DNA of 64,000 nt from Apostichopus japonicus. Taxonomy: Eukaryota > Echinodermata > Holothuroidea > Aspidochirotida > Stichopodidae. Positions 12,319 through 23,378 of this stretch are shown one piece after another (position 1 is the stretch's first letter; each line of letters begins with the position of its first letter). Both the position numbers and the translations under genes were made by a program. Below the pieces are notes generated by a model. The model made no database searches, was not told where the DNA came from, and was given only the letters and a program-made list of their open reading frames with translations. The DNA lies in the NCBI RefSeq assembly GCF_037975245.1, contig NC_092583.1, forward strand, positions 6,443,764 through 6,507,763. The letters are read 5' to 3'.

Positions 12319-13703
12319 GAGATGTATGCGTTTACAACCATTTTGGTATTATCAAGCGTTTCTTCACATTTCGAGTAGTCCGCTACAGAACATTTTGTCA
12401 CACATATCTACTGAAAGGTTTCTTTTATTGTTGACCGCGGTCGATTATGTCAGCACCGGATTGTAACAAATATAATAAAAATGCAGCCTAAATATTCAAG
12501 AATAAACCTAAGACAGAGAAAAAAAACAAAGAATCATGGAACAACTTGGCGAAATCTTCTGCAGGGTTATACTGGAGGCTCGATGACCATTATTGTGTGT
12601 TTGGTTTTGTTTAATAACTTTGATCTATTTTTCATGTTTGTGAACAGGCATGCGTGGATAAGTGACTAAAAGTAAAGAGTTTGATAACTTTCATGAAGTT
12701 TACACGAAATAAATGAAGGTGTCACATCAATGTATCACATCTAAGAATGAAGGTGTCACTTGAATGTATCACATCGAAGGACTTCATCACAAGAAATTGC
12801 AAACATTCAATGTTTCTTTTGCTCACATGTTCAGTCAAAATGCGGACAATGAAAAGTAAGACGGCCAATATAGTGATGTCCCTAAGTTTGATTGTTCAGT
12901 AGAAGAAAAAAAAATATGAAAGAATAAGCGCAGTGGTAAGTCGTCATAAAAATGAATATCTGGTTATTTGACACTCTATTAGAATGTAAATTGTCACTAA
13001 TTTCCTTTGGGGATGATGGCATAAATATTTGTGGCATGATAGAGGTAATTTTACTCCGTCAAGTTATTCAAGGCATAAGGTGTCAACAGAAACAGGGCAA
13101 CTTGACAGAAAGAAATTCCAATGGATTTGAAAAAAAGGAGAAAGGGGAATTGTCTTTTGCTTGAATAATGAGTACTGAGCTTGGCTGTCTAAAATACCTT
13201 ATAAATGCTGTAAATTCTGAACTTTTCAATGTTACATCGCTATGAATTCTGGGAACAAGTCAAAAGTTCCGTGTTATTATCTTTTCATTTAAGGTATAAA
13301 TTTCAAGTTTGTACTTTTCCATTGTGCTATTTTTTCAAGCCAAGTTGTCATCAGAGATGGTTTGTGGTGGCGATGATCATTCTTGTACACAAATATCATA
13401 GAAATATGATAAAGAAAGTTTTACATTAGTGCACTTATTGGAAGCGTGTAACATTTTTTGTAAGTGGTTGCTCACGTCCATTCCAATGGCACCATTTGTT
13501 AATAAATTTAACATTCACATTTCAGTATTTTTAGCAGATCAAGTTTACTGATCCCTCGAAGTTTATTACAAGGTTTATGATATAGCAGGTTTTGTTCCAC
13601 CGCACTAGAAATACGTATTATAATAGTGCCTATGTGTATCGAATCTCGGATACACAATAAAACCGTTCATGTTAAAACAACACTCATAAAACTTCTGACG
13701 GCT
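12319..13703. other. Unannotated intergenic sequence
   Basis: Several 60-70 codon plus-strand frames occur (12481, 12952, 13229) but none has a recognisable domain or shows splicing that links it to another. Confidence 0.4.
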
Positions 13704-14003
13704 AACCCTTTTTACACGTTCAAACGATTGAAATATTCAGCCATAATTTTACCATATTTTGTAATTGTACACATTGTCGATTTTACTATTGGAATTATGC
13801 AGAAACCCTTTTTACAACGTTCAACTATTGAAACCTTCAGCCATAATTTTACCATATTTTTTAATTGTACACAGAGTCGATTTTACTGTTGGGAGTATGC
13901 AGAAACCCTTTTTACAACGTTCAACTATTGAAACATTCAGCCATAATTTTACCATATTTTGTAATTGTGCACATTGTCGATTTTACTGTTGGAAGTATGC
14001 AGA
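13704..14003 (+). repeat. Three tandem copies of a 100-bp unit
   Basis: AACCCTTTTTACA starts at 13704, 13804 and 13904, an exact period of 100 bp. Each copy continues with TTCA..GATTGAAA..TTCAGCC, ATAATTTTACCATATTTT, GTACACA..GTCGATTTTACT and ends at ATGCAGA. Differences are point substitutions and one or two short indels. The reading frame shifts between copies because 100 is not a multiple of 3, so it is not a protein repeat. Confidence 0.95.
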
Positions 14004-14740
14004 GACAGATGCTTTGGGACACACTTCAGTCATTGATGTTATAGTACAGTCTTGTACATTACTCTTTCTGTCTAACACACACAAACACCCACACTCAAAT
14101 GTAGACAGTGCGTTGATCAATGATGGCTTTCTATCCGTATGACGAAACATAAAGAAGACTATTCATGTATATGAGTACACACTATATGCCATGTCGGTTG
14201 GAACCATTCAAGCTTTTGCATAGTAAAAATACCGAGAGTGTCCCATAAATGCTGCAAAACTTAACCAACATACTACACTAAGTTCCTACCGGCTTTTAGA
14301 AAATAAAGTAGCATTAGCTAGCAGCATGCTTATAGATTATGTGAAAGAAAAAAAATCGGTTGACGTCACAACAAAAACAAAACTCAACTTTTCAACGCTT
14401 GGACGGATCCAATCTCTACGAATTTAAATTCATTTCAGTTCATTGGGATCACTTGCGGTGGCGGCGTCTAAATTAGACCAATAAATCTACGTTACAGCAT
14501 CGATTGAAAATATAAAAAAATGGATAGACTGAATGTTACAATGAGCATATCACGTGACACTATAGGTAAAAGAAACATACCGATTAAAGGTTTGTACAAC
14601 TGCGCACTGTGACACAAGACGTAAATGATATGCATATAAGAGGATGAGTTCGTCACGCAATATATGTGCGGCTAAATGCCAGTAATGAAATGGCAACAAA
14701 CTGGTGACGATACACAGATAAGAAAGAGAAAGAGGTATGG
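14004..14740. other. Unannotated intergenic sequence
   Basis: I see no recognisable gene or repeat in this stretch. Confidence 0.4.
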
Positions 14741-14745
14741 GAATA

Positions 14746-14790
14746 CATGAGAGAGAGAGGGAGGGGGGGGGGGGAGAGTGACAGAGAGAG
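14746..14790. repeat. (GA)n/poly-G purine tract
   Basis: GAGAGAGAGGGAGGGGGGGG followed by GAGAGTGACAGAGAGAG. Low complexity. Confidence 0.9.
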
Positions 14791-15126
14791 GTATAAAAAT
14801 CGATGACGATTTTTTTTTTTGCATTTGAAATTTTTTATGTTGTAAACCGTGTTCACAAAGCGCCTTCAAGTATAGAAAATACCCAATGAACTTATGAAGG
14901 TCCATGAAACCTATAAACTTCTGACTTACCTTATTCTTTCCGTATAGTAGGAATACCTATATATTACCCAAACAGCATTTTAAGTCGGTCATGCACCAGC
15001 GTGTGAGTTAGTCATATATGAGAGGCCTGCCACTTTTTGACAATATATTATGTTTCTAGAAGGTGAACTCATAAACTCCCCTTGTTATATTTGTTTTTAC
15101 ATGAGTGGAACGCAATGACATATAAG

Positions 15127-15232
15127 TGCCAGGGTGACGTGGTAATGGCTAGAGGGACGTGTAAGGTCAAGGGTTGCGTGGTAAGTGCTAGAATGACGTA
15201 GTTTGGGCTAGAGTGACGTGGAAGCCGACCTG
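15127..15232 (+). repeat. Degenerate repeat of about 20 bp, GCTAGAGTGACGTGG
   Basis: About five diverged copies of a GCTAGAGTGACGTGGTAA-like unit occur in tandem (GCCAGGGTGACGTGG, GCTAGAGGGACGTG, AAGGGTTGCGTGG, GCTAGAATGACGTAG, GCTAGAGTGACGTGG). Several contain TGACGT, which is also the core of a CRE-type motif. I have no evidence that they are bound. Confidence 0.65.
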
Positions 15233-16282
15233 GAAGACTGCAGGTTGTTTCTTGGTGATACTGAATTGTACAAGCATAAACTTTGTAAGCTGGAGCGAAG
15301 GTCATTGACTGATAGTGGACATTGTACAATTATTGAACGCTTTGATGCATCATATTAAGAATAACCCGGGTTGAAAACTTCAACCTTCCTACAAACGTAA
15401 CTTGCGATACGATCAACTCGAGGTGTGCGCGCATTGTGGCACATACTGACCAATAACTAATCTGACTCAAATGGCATGCTATGGCATCCATCTCTATCTG
15501 CCTCGAAATATGAAATACCAGTAAAACAAACATTATATATACGAATCATGCAATTCAGGTGCAGCCAAGAAATCATGTTTCTTATACCTTTTTAATGTTG
15601 GTGAGAACCAATAGATGGCGGGATTTTGCAGACCTTCCAGATTCAGTAAATTATTATGTGTTTTACGTAAATACTCATTATTCCCTAAACCATTGAAACT
15701 TATAAATTTCTTTGCTTAGGTATTTTTCATGAATCATGTTGATGGAAATCTATGAGAATGTACAAACAGTTATAGCAAGAATGACGTACCGCGCTCACTA
15801 AATTGATAGTGATAAACCTTTATTAGATCCCATTCCTCCCCGTGTCTCTCCCAATCGTTAAAGCGACGAGTAACTACCCTGTGGTATTCGTAAATACCGA
15901 ATGTTTTACACATAACAAAAAGAAAGAGATATTATTGCTAAGTTCCCTTGCGTTTCTTTCACGCCTTGCTCTCACGATGCAAATAAGTTGCCTTTGATAT
16001 GTTCTTGCAAGGTATGAATTATCAACACACTGAAACTACTAAACATGTAAAAATAAGATAGGGATATGCATTGCATGTATTCCTGGTGAGGCTATAGCCA
16101 AGTTTATACCTGTTGCGTGTGATGTACTGTAGCTTCCCAACTGGAATATACATAACTTATTTATAACGCGGGCATATCCCCCTGGAAGGGTGCTTGAGAA
16201 ATGAAAGTAACAACGAATGAACGAAAGGGTTATTGGTTAAAGCTGATGAATGCTTGACGCATAAGATGAGTTTCCATATGTT
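15233..16282. other. Unannotated intergenic sequence
   Basis: No recognisable gene or repeat family. Confidence 0.4.
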
Positions 16283-16600
16283 TTATGAACGAAGTGAGGG
16301 GAAGCACATCCAGAGGCGAGGAGCATCTACCTCGAACGATCTGTCACCCCATGTTTGTTTAGGCCGTTGTTCTTGGAGTAAATGTATGTTACATGTCTGG
16401 AGCAAGTCAGAGATATAAGATGTAGCCAAGCCATTCAACGATCTGTAGGTAATTAACAGGAGTTTGTAAGTAATTCGGTGAGAGACCGGAAGCCGATGGT
16501 GTGACAAGACTTGTTACTATCCGTGCAGCAGTATTTTGAAGGCGTTGAAGTCGAGTGATTTAAGACCAGAGAAGCGTGTTTCCATTATTCATGGAAGAAT
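16283..16600 (-). pseudogene. LINE reverse transcriptase C-terminal fragment (L2/CR1/jockey-like)
   Basis: On the minus strand, an upstream frame reads ITRLQRLQNTAARIVTS. After a frame change it continues HHRLPVSHRITYKLL, LITYRSLNGLATSYISDLL and then TWGDRSFEVDAPRLW. These are the diagnostic blocks of the C-terminal part of animal LINE ORF2 proteins: LQR-QN-AAR-VT, HWLPV--RI-YKLLLL-YK-L-G-AP-Y, and GDR-F-VAAP-LWN. The upstream block carries a stop codon (taa within LLWS-ITRL), and a frameshift or deletion joins it to the 74-codon open part (16283-16507), so the copy is dead. The frame ends PSLRS at 16283. It differs in sequence from the other two LINE relics in this window and appears to be a separate lineage. 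Confidence 0.82.
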
Positions 16601-18180
16601 CGAAAATCAAGTTTCTTGCCTGTTTTAACGGATGAAATCTGAGAATTACCAATCTAAATAAACAGAAAACTGATCTGCGAGAGCTTCTGGTGGGATCCAA
16701 AAATTATTCAGTTTTGTGTCATTCAACTTCAAAAAACTTCTCTGCATCCACATTCGAGTTTCTTCGATGAACAAAACCTCATTAGTCAAACAGTCGAAAC
16801 CTGTTTTGTCACATCTTCCAAGAAGCAAAATAGTTCCATATAAAAGATATTATGTAATCTGCAGCCCCCCCCCCCCACAGGGCCCGATACTGGTGTGTGG
16901 TGAGTAAGATGCACAAGTTGGTGTGTGGGACACACATGCTTTTAATCTCCGTCTGGGGCTCTAGGTAGACACGCTAGGTATTGTTGAGTAGCAGGTGGCC
17001 CGAGAAAGGCATCATTTACTATACAGGAAAATTACGCTACCTTTATATTAAGACCTTCCATCACACATTGTTGAATACAACCGAAAGAATGAAGTTTGTG
17101 TCGAAGGATGACCAACAAATCGTTCTAAAGATCAATTCCGCCATACATGCATGTATATAGATGAAATGGTTTTGATCGTAGACTATGTCCTATTTTCATT
17201 TTTTAGTCCTCAGAAGCTCGAAATTGACGCTATCGGTACCATGCTCCGGTTACCTACCACATGTCGTGATTTTGAATCATATCACTGAGGAAATAGAACA
17301 TGCAGGCAATACATGTATATCGTTCATATTCGTACATGCACATTAATTATTTGTTTGGAAATAAATAGGAATGTTTGTGTGAGAGTGGCAGCTCTGAAAC
17401 TTTCAGCTGGTATTCGCATATAATTTTATTCCCTCCTCTTTTGTTCACAATATTATCAGTAGTTTTTGCATCTGCTAAAGCTCAATTTCGATAGATTATT
17501 GAGTTTCATATGAGTGATAATGTTGTAGCTATTACAGCTGGTTAGACTCCGTACAAAACCTCGATTATATAAAAACCACGTTCACAAACGTTCCTTGTGT
17601 GAATCACTTGCAAGACTATAAATTAGTACTTTTCAACATGCTATTCCCAGCTAATTCATACGTAGTTAAAGAGCACCTGCAAAAGATAACGTAAAAGTGC
17701 GACGGTCGAAGTAGGTTAAAAACTGTTATTCATTCTTGCATGTAAATTTGACAGAGAAATGAAACATTTCTCTTTCTTATCATAACACTAAGTTCTAGAT
17801 TACTGGCTCTGCCGATTTAATTATTTTCCTTGAGGTGATTGATGTAATTACGGGCAGGCCAATAGTACAGTGACTCGTCTTTTATATCAACTCATCATCA
17901 AAAGTAAAAGAAAGTTACCATGAGATGCGAACAACGAAGTAGAATATTTCTGTGGGTTACTGTGAACATGGTATCGTATGTAGTCATATATCAATACTCA
18001 ATAACAAATGACATATTATAGTTTGTCCATTTAAGAGCGTTACTATTTCTTAATCAATCCAAATGTTAATCATAAACAGCTTATTAATACATAGTCAGAA
18101 ATATCGAGCAAAGTTCAATCCAAGTATTTTAAAGTCATAAATGCATAACACGCAGTACACTAGTACCGAAGTTTCTAAGG
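16601..18180. other. Unannotated intergenic sequence with a C-homopolymer
   Basis: A run of C's occurs at about 16865-16877. Two overlapping frames of about 60 codons on opposite strands (16646-16907) have no domain. Nothing else is recognised. Confidence 0.4.
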
Positions 18181-18800
18181 TAACAATGAAGTACTGAGAC
18201 ATTGAGATAGATAGCTCAAAATCTTAATATTTTTGTAGCTAAATATTGAGATATTAGGAGCAGTAATCCATATGTCTTAACATTAAGAAAAGGAATAGTT
18301 TATTTTTTGGAACATCTGAATATTGACAATATTGTATTCATATACAAGCTCGTCATGTTTACATATTCACTGATAAAGGTCTTAATATTTCATTATCTGA
18401 GTATTAAGAAATCTTACGAGATCTTAATATCTTAATAACTAAATATCTTAATGGTACAATATGCACTTGCATACAATATCTGCATATATCAGTATGCCAT
18501 CTTTAAGCAATTATGAATATTCAGATACGAGATCTTAATATCTAATACCTTGTATCTAGATTTCAGATATGTACTTCATCTACCGTGTCTAAGCATCGTT
18601 AAAATACTTAGCTGTCTACATGTCTAACTCTCTTAACATCATTAAGACATTGAGATACCGAGATCAACTATTATATTAATATCTAGCCACTATGGACATA
18701 TAATCATAGATATCTAACCATTGAGATATTGAGGTTTCATGATATATTGAAATTGGCATCAACAAATTGAGATATTTATTTTCAGTATTTCCAATATATC
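18181..18800. repeat. AT-rich tract of degenerate TTAATATCT / AGATATTGAG dyads
   Basis: Short related words recur in both orientations throughout: CTTAATAT, ATATTGAGATATT, AGTATTAAGA, ACGAGATCTTAATATC, TTGAGATATTGAGG. Spacing is irregular, so this is not a clean tandem array, but the word density is far above that of the flanks. It could be an ancient decayed satellite or a region of repeated short inverted repeats. Confidence 0.55.
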
Positions 18801-20799
18801 AATATTACCCTAAAGAGTCTCCAATAATTGAGAGGGAACGCAGGCACGGGCTAAAGTATTGACTTCTCCGTTCATAATTGTGTTTTAGGTTATATTCCAC
18901 AAAAGCCCATAGTCATTAGTTGCTTGCATTACACTATTGTTCACTTTGTAAACAGCGTTGATTTTGAATATTACGTACTGAGGTCAAAAACGTTTGCCTG
19001 CGCATGCGTGTGATGATTTATTTCATCTCGACCAAACAGAGACAAACCTACTCCATGATATGCTTTGAATTTTCATTGGCTCGATCTCTAGAAATGAACC
19101 CTATTTGACCAAAAATACCTCGTCATGATAGAGCGATTATTTACTGCACAATAGTACAAAAAACAACAAAGTAGTCAAGTTATCATATAGGATATAGAAG
19201 AACGAGAAACAGATTATCGCTAATATGGTTACAAATTAATATAAGACTACAGTCATCCAAAACGCCACACAGTATCAAACCCAAAAGAAGTAAAAATATA
19301 TATCATTTTGCTTTTTCATGAGCCTAAACGCTATACAGTATGCAATTGAATTGTAACTGTACTCGAAGTGCGCTATAACAAGTTGACAGAGCAGTTTTCT
19401 ATGTAGCCATGAATTTTGTTGCTGCTAGAAATCTGAACACTTCTGTTTACCTGTACATAATTCCGTCTCTACTTCTGTTATACCTGTACTTAATTCCGTC
19501 TCCAGATTCATAAAAGGAAGATCGGATTACATGATGTATGAAGCGATATGATATTGTAACCAACACTCAACCCTATACCTTACCGATACTTCGCACATAT
19601 CATCAACTATATAGTCTAAACTAAGACTGTATATTTTGCTTTTGGGTGATCAATAGAAAATCCCATTAGCGGATTCAATCATCATACGCAACAGACGTGA
19701 TCTTTCCGGTAAATAATATCATCAGAGACCTCTTGTCGAAGCTATAGGATTTAAAAAGAAGAAAAAAAATAGAAACTAAGGAGAAACAACCAGTCTGCTC
19801 AATAGGGGAGTACCTCATCCATCAATGTTTATATTTCAGCAGCTTTGACTGATCATGATCAAGTCCACAAGGTATAAAGGTTTTCTGCTAATAATAACGT
19901 GCCAAGAATACATTCAGCGGCACTCTCCTGCAGCTGTATATATAGATCCACATGTGTTGACTGACCATACAGAGGTCACGCCATGCAATCAAATTATGCT
20001 AGATAGCCAGACGCATGGGGACTAACACATATTCAAATAGTTGCGTGAATCACAGTATGAGTTACCAACTCAGTTATATAGGTAAACACCTCGTTGACGA
20101 AGGCTCCTGACATAATCGTGACAGCTGATCTTTTTTTATCAACCCTAGCTGATTTGTGAAACAATAAATCATCTTCTATACGGTCTTTATATATGCTAAA
20201 CATAAGAATATGGCCCCAAATATGCTGAAAAATGCAAGTTTGTGGCCACAAGAGGTAGACAAAATACATCTCATATTATGATCAGATATGGGGCCAAGCT
20301 ATACTGACAATTAATTCTATTTTAAAACTTTTGATTTTCTTGGAGGGTCAGCATGAATGATGATGCATCCTCGCGGGAGCATGTGTCGTTATTTTAGATT
20401 TATTATAGGCGAACTCGTGGTTATTTGCACGACCTTATACGTTGAGACTAAAACACGAAATATAGGCCTATATATATGTATAGTATTAGCTGTATGTGAG
20501 ATGTACTACTGTAACCATGGTAACGTAATAAAATCAATCATAAAACATGATATGGATAGCAGTTATATAATGTGTCTATTCTAGTAAAAGATCATTGTTA
20601 GGTAAGTTTACTACAATGAGATCATAGTACATAAGTATCAAGTTATTCTTGCCTCGAATGTATTCCAGTGAGCAAATTAAGCGTTATTTGATTGCTTGTC
20701 TGGATCTAGCTTGGAACGTTAAATTGAATAGTTTTCACACGATTTCATGTCACAGGAATGAAATTAATGTGTAAGATGTGGTATGAAGTTAAAGTAGGT
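18801..20799. other. Unannotated intergenic sequence
   Basis: Only a 32-bp direct duplication stands out (see the entry at 19440). Open frames at 20033-20269 (minus) and 20357-20584 (plus) have no recognisable domains. Confidence 0.4.
19440..19503 (+). repeat. 32-bp tandem duplication
   Basis: CTTCTGTTTACCTGTACATA followed by ATTCCGTCTCTA is repeated immediately as CTTCTGTTATACCTGTACTT followed by AATTCCGTCTCCA. Confidence 0.85.
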
Positions 20800-20945
20800 A
20801 AAAACAAACCCAATTATACGCGACGACCGGTTTCGTCCTTTCGTGGCACTTCGGGCTAAGGTAGGAATTGAATCTTAGACGTAACAGACGTTAGTCCATA
20901 ACATTCGACCACAGTTATTTCTCTTAAGTGAGGGAGGCCTGAGGC
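20800..20945 (-). mobile_element. Candidate tRNA-derived SINE (minus strand)
   Basis: Read on the minus strand, TGTGGTCGAATGTTATGGAC resembles a pol III A box region (TGG-CGA-TG). About 35 bases on, AAGATTCAATTCCTACC resembles a B box (GGTTCAANTCC). A body with CCACGAAAGGACGAAACCGG follows. I see no second copy in the window and no clear terminal repeats. It could equally be a decayed tRNA pseudogene. Confidence 0.4.
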
Positions 20946-21712
20946 ACAAGGAGAGCCCTCTGAACGTTTCAAATACTTCTCACAGTGACAGAAATTACAG
21001 CACAACATACCTCCCTATATTTGGATATTCTAAATCTATTCATAATCATCAATACTGCTTTCCTTACAATACACGCAGTTACGCATGATTGCTTTTACTC
21101 TTTTGACTGTCTTACTGTTGATACGGACGTGTTCGGTAGAACACTGTTAGGTTTGAAGCTTTTAGAGTGATCAAATTGAGTTAATGGCTCTCGATTTTAC
21201 GCTCAAGTGTTCACTATCTATCTTTTTGCCTCCTTCAATGGACACACTTGCATATATTAAAAGTAGTTGATGTGACTAGATTATGATTTGTTAACTATGT
21301 AAATAGCTTCGCTTGTGGCGTATCGGCATATATTTGCTCGGTTTGTGCACGTGACGTAGGAATTGTTGCATCGGATGAAATTGTGTCAAACAAATAGATA
21401 TAGTAAAACCAAAATCATAATAATAATAACTAAAACAGAACTAAGGATGAAAAGCCAAGCTATATGAGTCCCTCTAACTTTAATAAATCGATTATAATAA
21501 AGGACATTGTGTTTATTCAAGATAACGGACATCTCAAGAACAATGATGTACGCTCCATTAACAGGTTCCATTATTTGGCGGCCAGTGGAGAGTGAAATGT
21601 GACCGAAATTTCGCAATTTAAGTATAAAAATACTGAACGCTTAAACCGTAATAATAATGAAGCATAGGAAGCTACAGTACATAAAATAAACAGACAACAT
21701 GTGAAATAGAGA
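20946..21712. other. Unannotated intergenic sequence
   Basis: Two short frames (20985-21170 plus, 21386-21616 minus) have no recognisable motif. Confidence 0.4.
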
Positions 21713-22884
21713 ACGAACGGACAGGAATTAAACAGGGAATGAACAGTCTGGACGTGAAGCAGGAAAAGAACAGACAGGACGTGAATCAGGGAATGAACAG
21801 ACAGGGAGTAAAGCAGGGAATGAAAAGACAGTAAGTGAAGCAGAGAATGAAAAGATAGGAAGCGAAACAGAGAATGAACAGACAGAATGTGAGGCAAAGT
21901 AAGAAATGACATGACTTGAAGCGAAGAATGAACGGATAGGAAGTGAAGTAGAGAATGAACAGACAGGATGTGAAGCAAAGAATGAACAGACAGGAAGTGA
22001 AGCAGAGAATGCACAGACAGGAAGTGAAGCAGAGAATGAACAGTCAGGATGTGAAATAGAAAATGAACAAACAGGACGTGAAGCAGAGAATGAACAGACA
22101 GGACGTGAAGCAGGGAATGAACAGACAGGAAGTGAAGCAGAGAAAGCACAGACAGGAAGTGAAGCAAAGAATGAACAGACAGGACGTGAAGCAGAGAATG
22201 CACAGACAGGACGTGAAGCAGAGAATGCAGACAGGAAGTGAAGCAGAGCATGCAGACAGGACGTGAAGCAGAGAATGCATAGACAGGAAGTGAAGCAGAG
22301 AATGAACAGTCAAGAAGTAGAGCAAAGAATGAACAGACAGGAAGTGAAGCAGAGAATGCAGACAGGAAGTGAAGCAGAGAATGAACAGTCAGGATGTGAA
22401 ATAGAAAATGAACAAACAGGACGTGATGTAGAGAATAAACAAATATGACGTGAAGCAAAGAATGAACAGACAGGAAGTGAAGCAGAGAAAGCACAGACAG
22501 GAAGTGAAGCAGAGAATGAACAGACAGGACGTGAAGCAGGGAATGAACAGACAGGAAGTGAAGCAGAGAAAGCACAGACAGGAAGTGAAGAAAGAATGAA
22601 CAGACAGGAAGCGAAGCAGAGAATGCACAGACAGGAAGTGAAGCAGAGAATGAACAAACAGCACGTGAAGCAAAGAATGAACAGACAGAAAGTGAAGCAG
22701 AGAAAGTACAGACAGGAAGTGAAGCAGCGAAAGCACAGACAGGAAGTGAAGCAAAGAATGAACAGACAGGAAGTTAAGCAGAGAATGCTCAGACAGATAG
22801 TGCAGCAGAGAATGCAGACAGGAAGTGAAGCAGAGAATGAACAGACAGGATGTGAAGTAGAGAATGAACAGACACGACGTGATA
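21713..22884. repeat. 27-bp minisatellite (GAATGAACAGACAGGAAGTGAAGCAGA)n
   Basis: About 43 copies of a 27-bp unit, GAATGAACAGACAGGA followed by (A/C)GTGAAGCAGA. Common variants carry GCACAGACAGG in place of GAACAGACAGG and a 24-bp form lacking AAC. Because 27 is a multiple of 3, frames stay open on both strands: a 9-residue MNRQEVKQR repeat on plus, and LLHFLSVHS and CFTSCLFIL repeats on minus, with a 334-codon minus frame. Frame-breaking units are frequent and both strands are equally open, so I read these as artefacts of the period and not as a repeat protein. Confidence 0.95.
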
Positions 22885-23378
22885 GGAAAAAGAAGTTTGA
22901 CATAGAATGATATCAGGAAAAAGTACTTCAGCTTCGTGAAGATGCAAATGCATTGAGAACAATGCTTTTGTAAAATCGCTCAAAATTTTGTTCTGCCCAG
23001 CAAGACTCGATTGTTCTTGAACATAAGTTATTCAGACTCAATTATTTATAATTTATTCACAAGGGTGGTATCCAGCAATTCTGAAATCTGGAGTACTTTT
23101 GAAGGTTATGTTTGGTTGTTGTAATGGCTGTAAAAAGGTTACATTTTGCATGTTAATTGGGTAGTGACGACATATGTGACGTACATTAACGTAAAGACAT
23201 TGAGTAAGTTATACCAGACCTAAACCAAAGATTGTATAACAATACAACTGACATATTAAGTCAAAGGCAGTGAATATTCAAAGCAAAGTGTAGTGACACA
23301 CAAATTTAAAACTGCCATCCAATACAATGGGCTTCTTTACTTCGGTCTAAGCGCAAAAATTACCTGACTCGCTTGTGA
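22885..23378. other. Spacer between two minisatellites
   Basis: About 490 bp of non-repetitive sequence separates the 27-bp and 21-bp arrays. No gene is seen. Confidence 0.5.

Noticed and set aside
21571-22910. 334-codon minus frame and repeated MNRQEVKQR plus frames
   Set aside because: Both strands and several frames are equally open because the unit is 27 bp. Shortened units break each frame, as expected for non-coding DNA.
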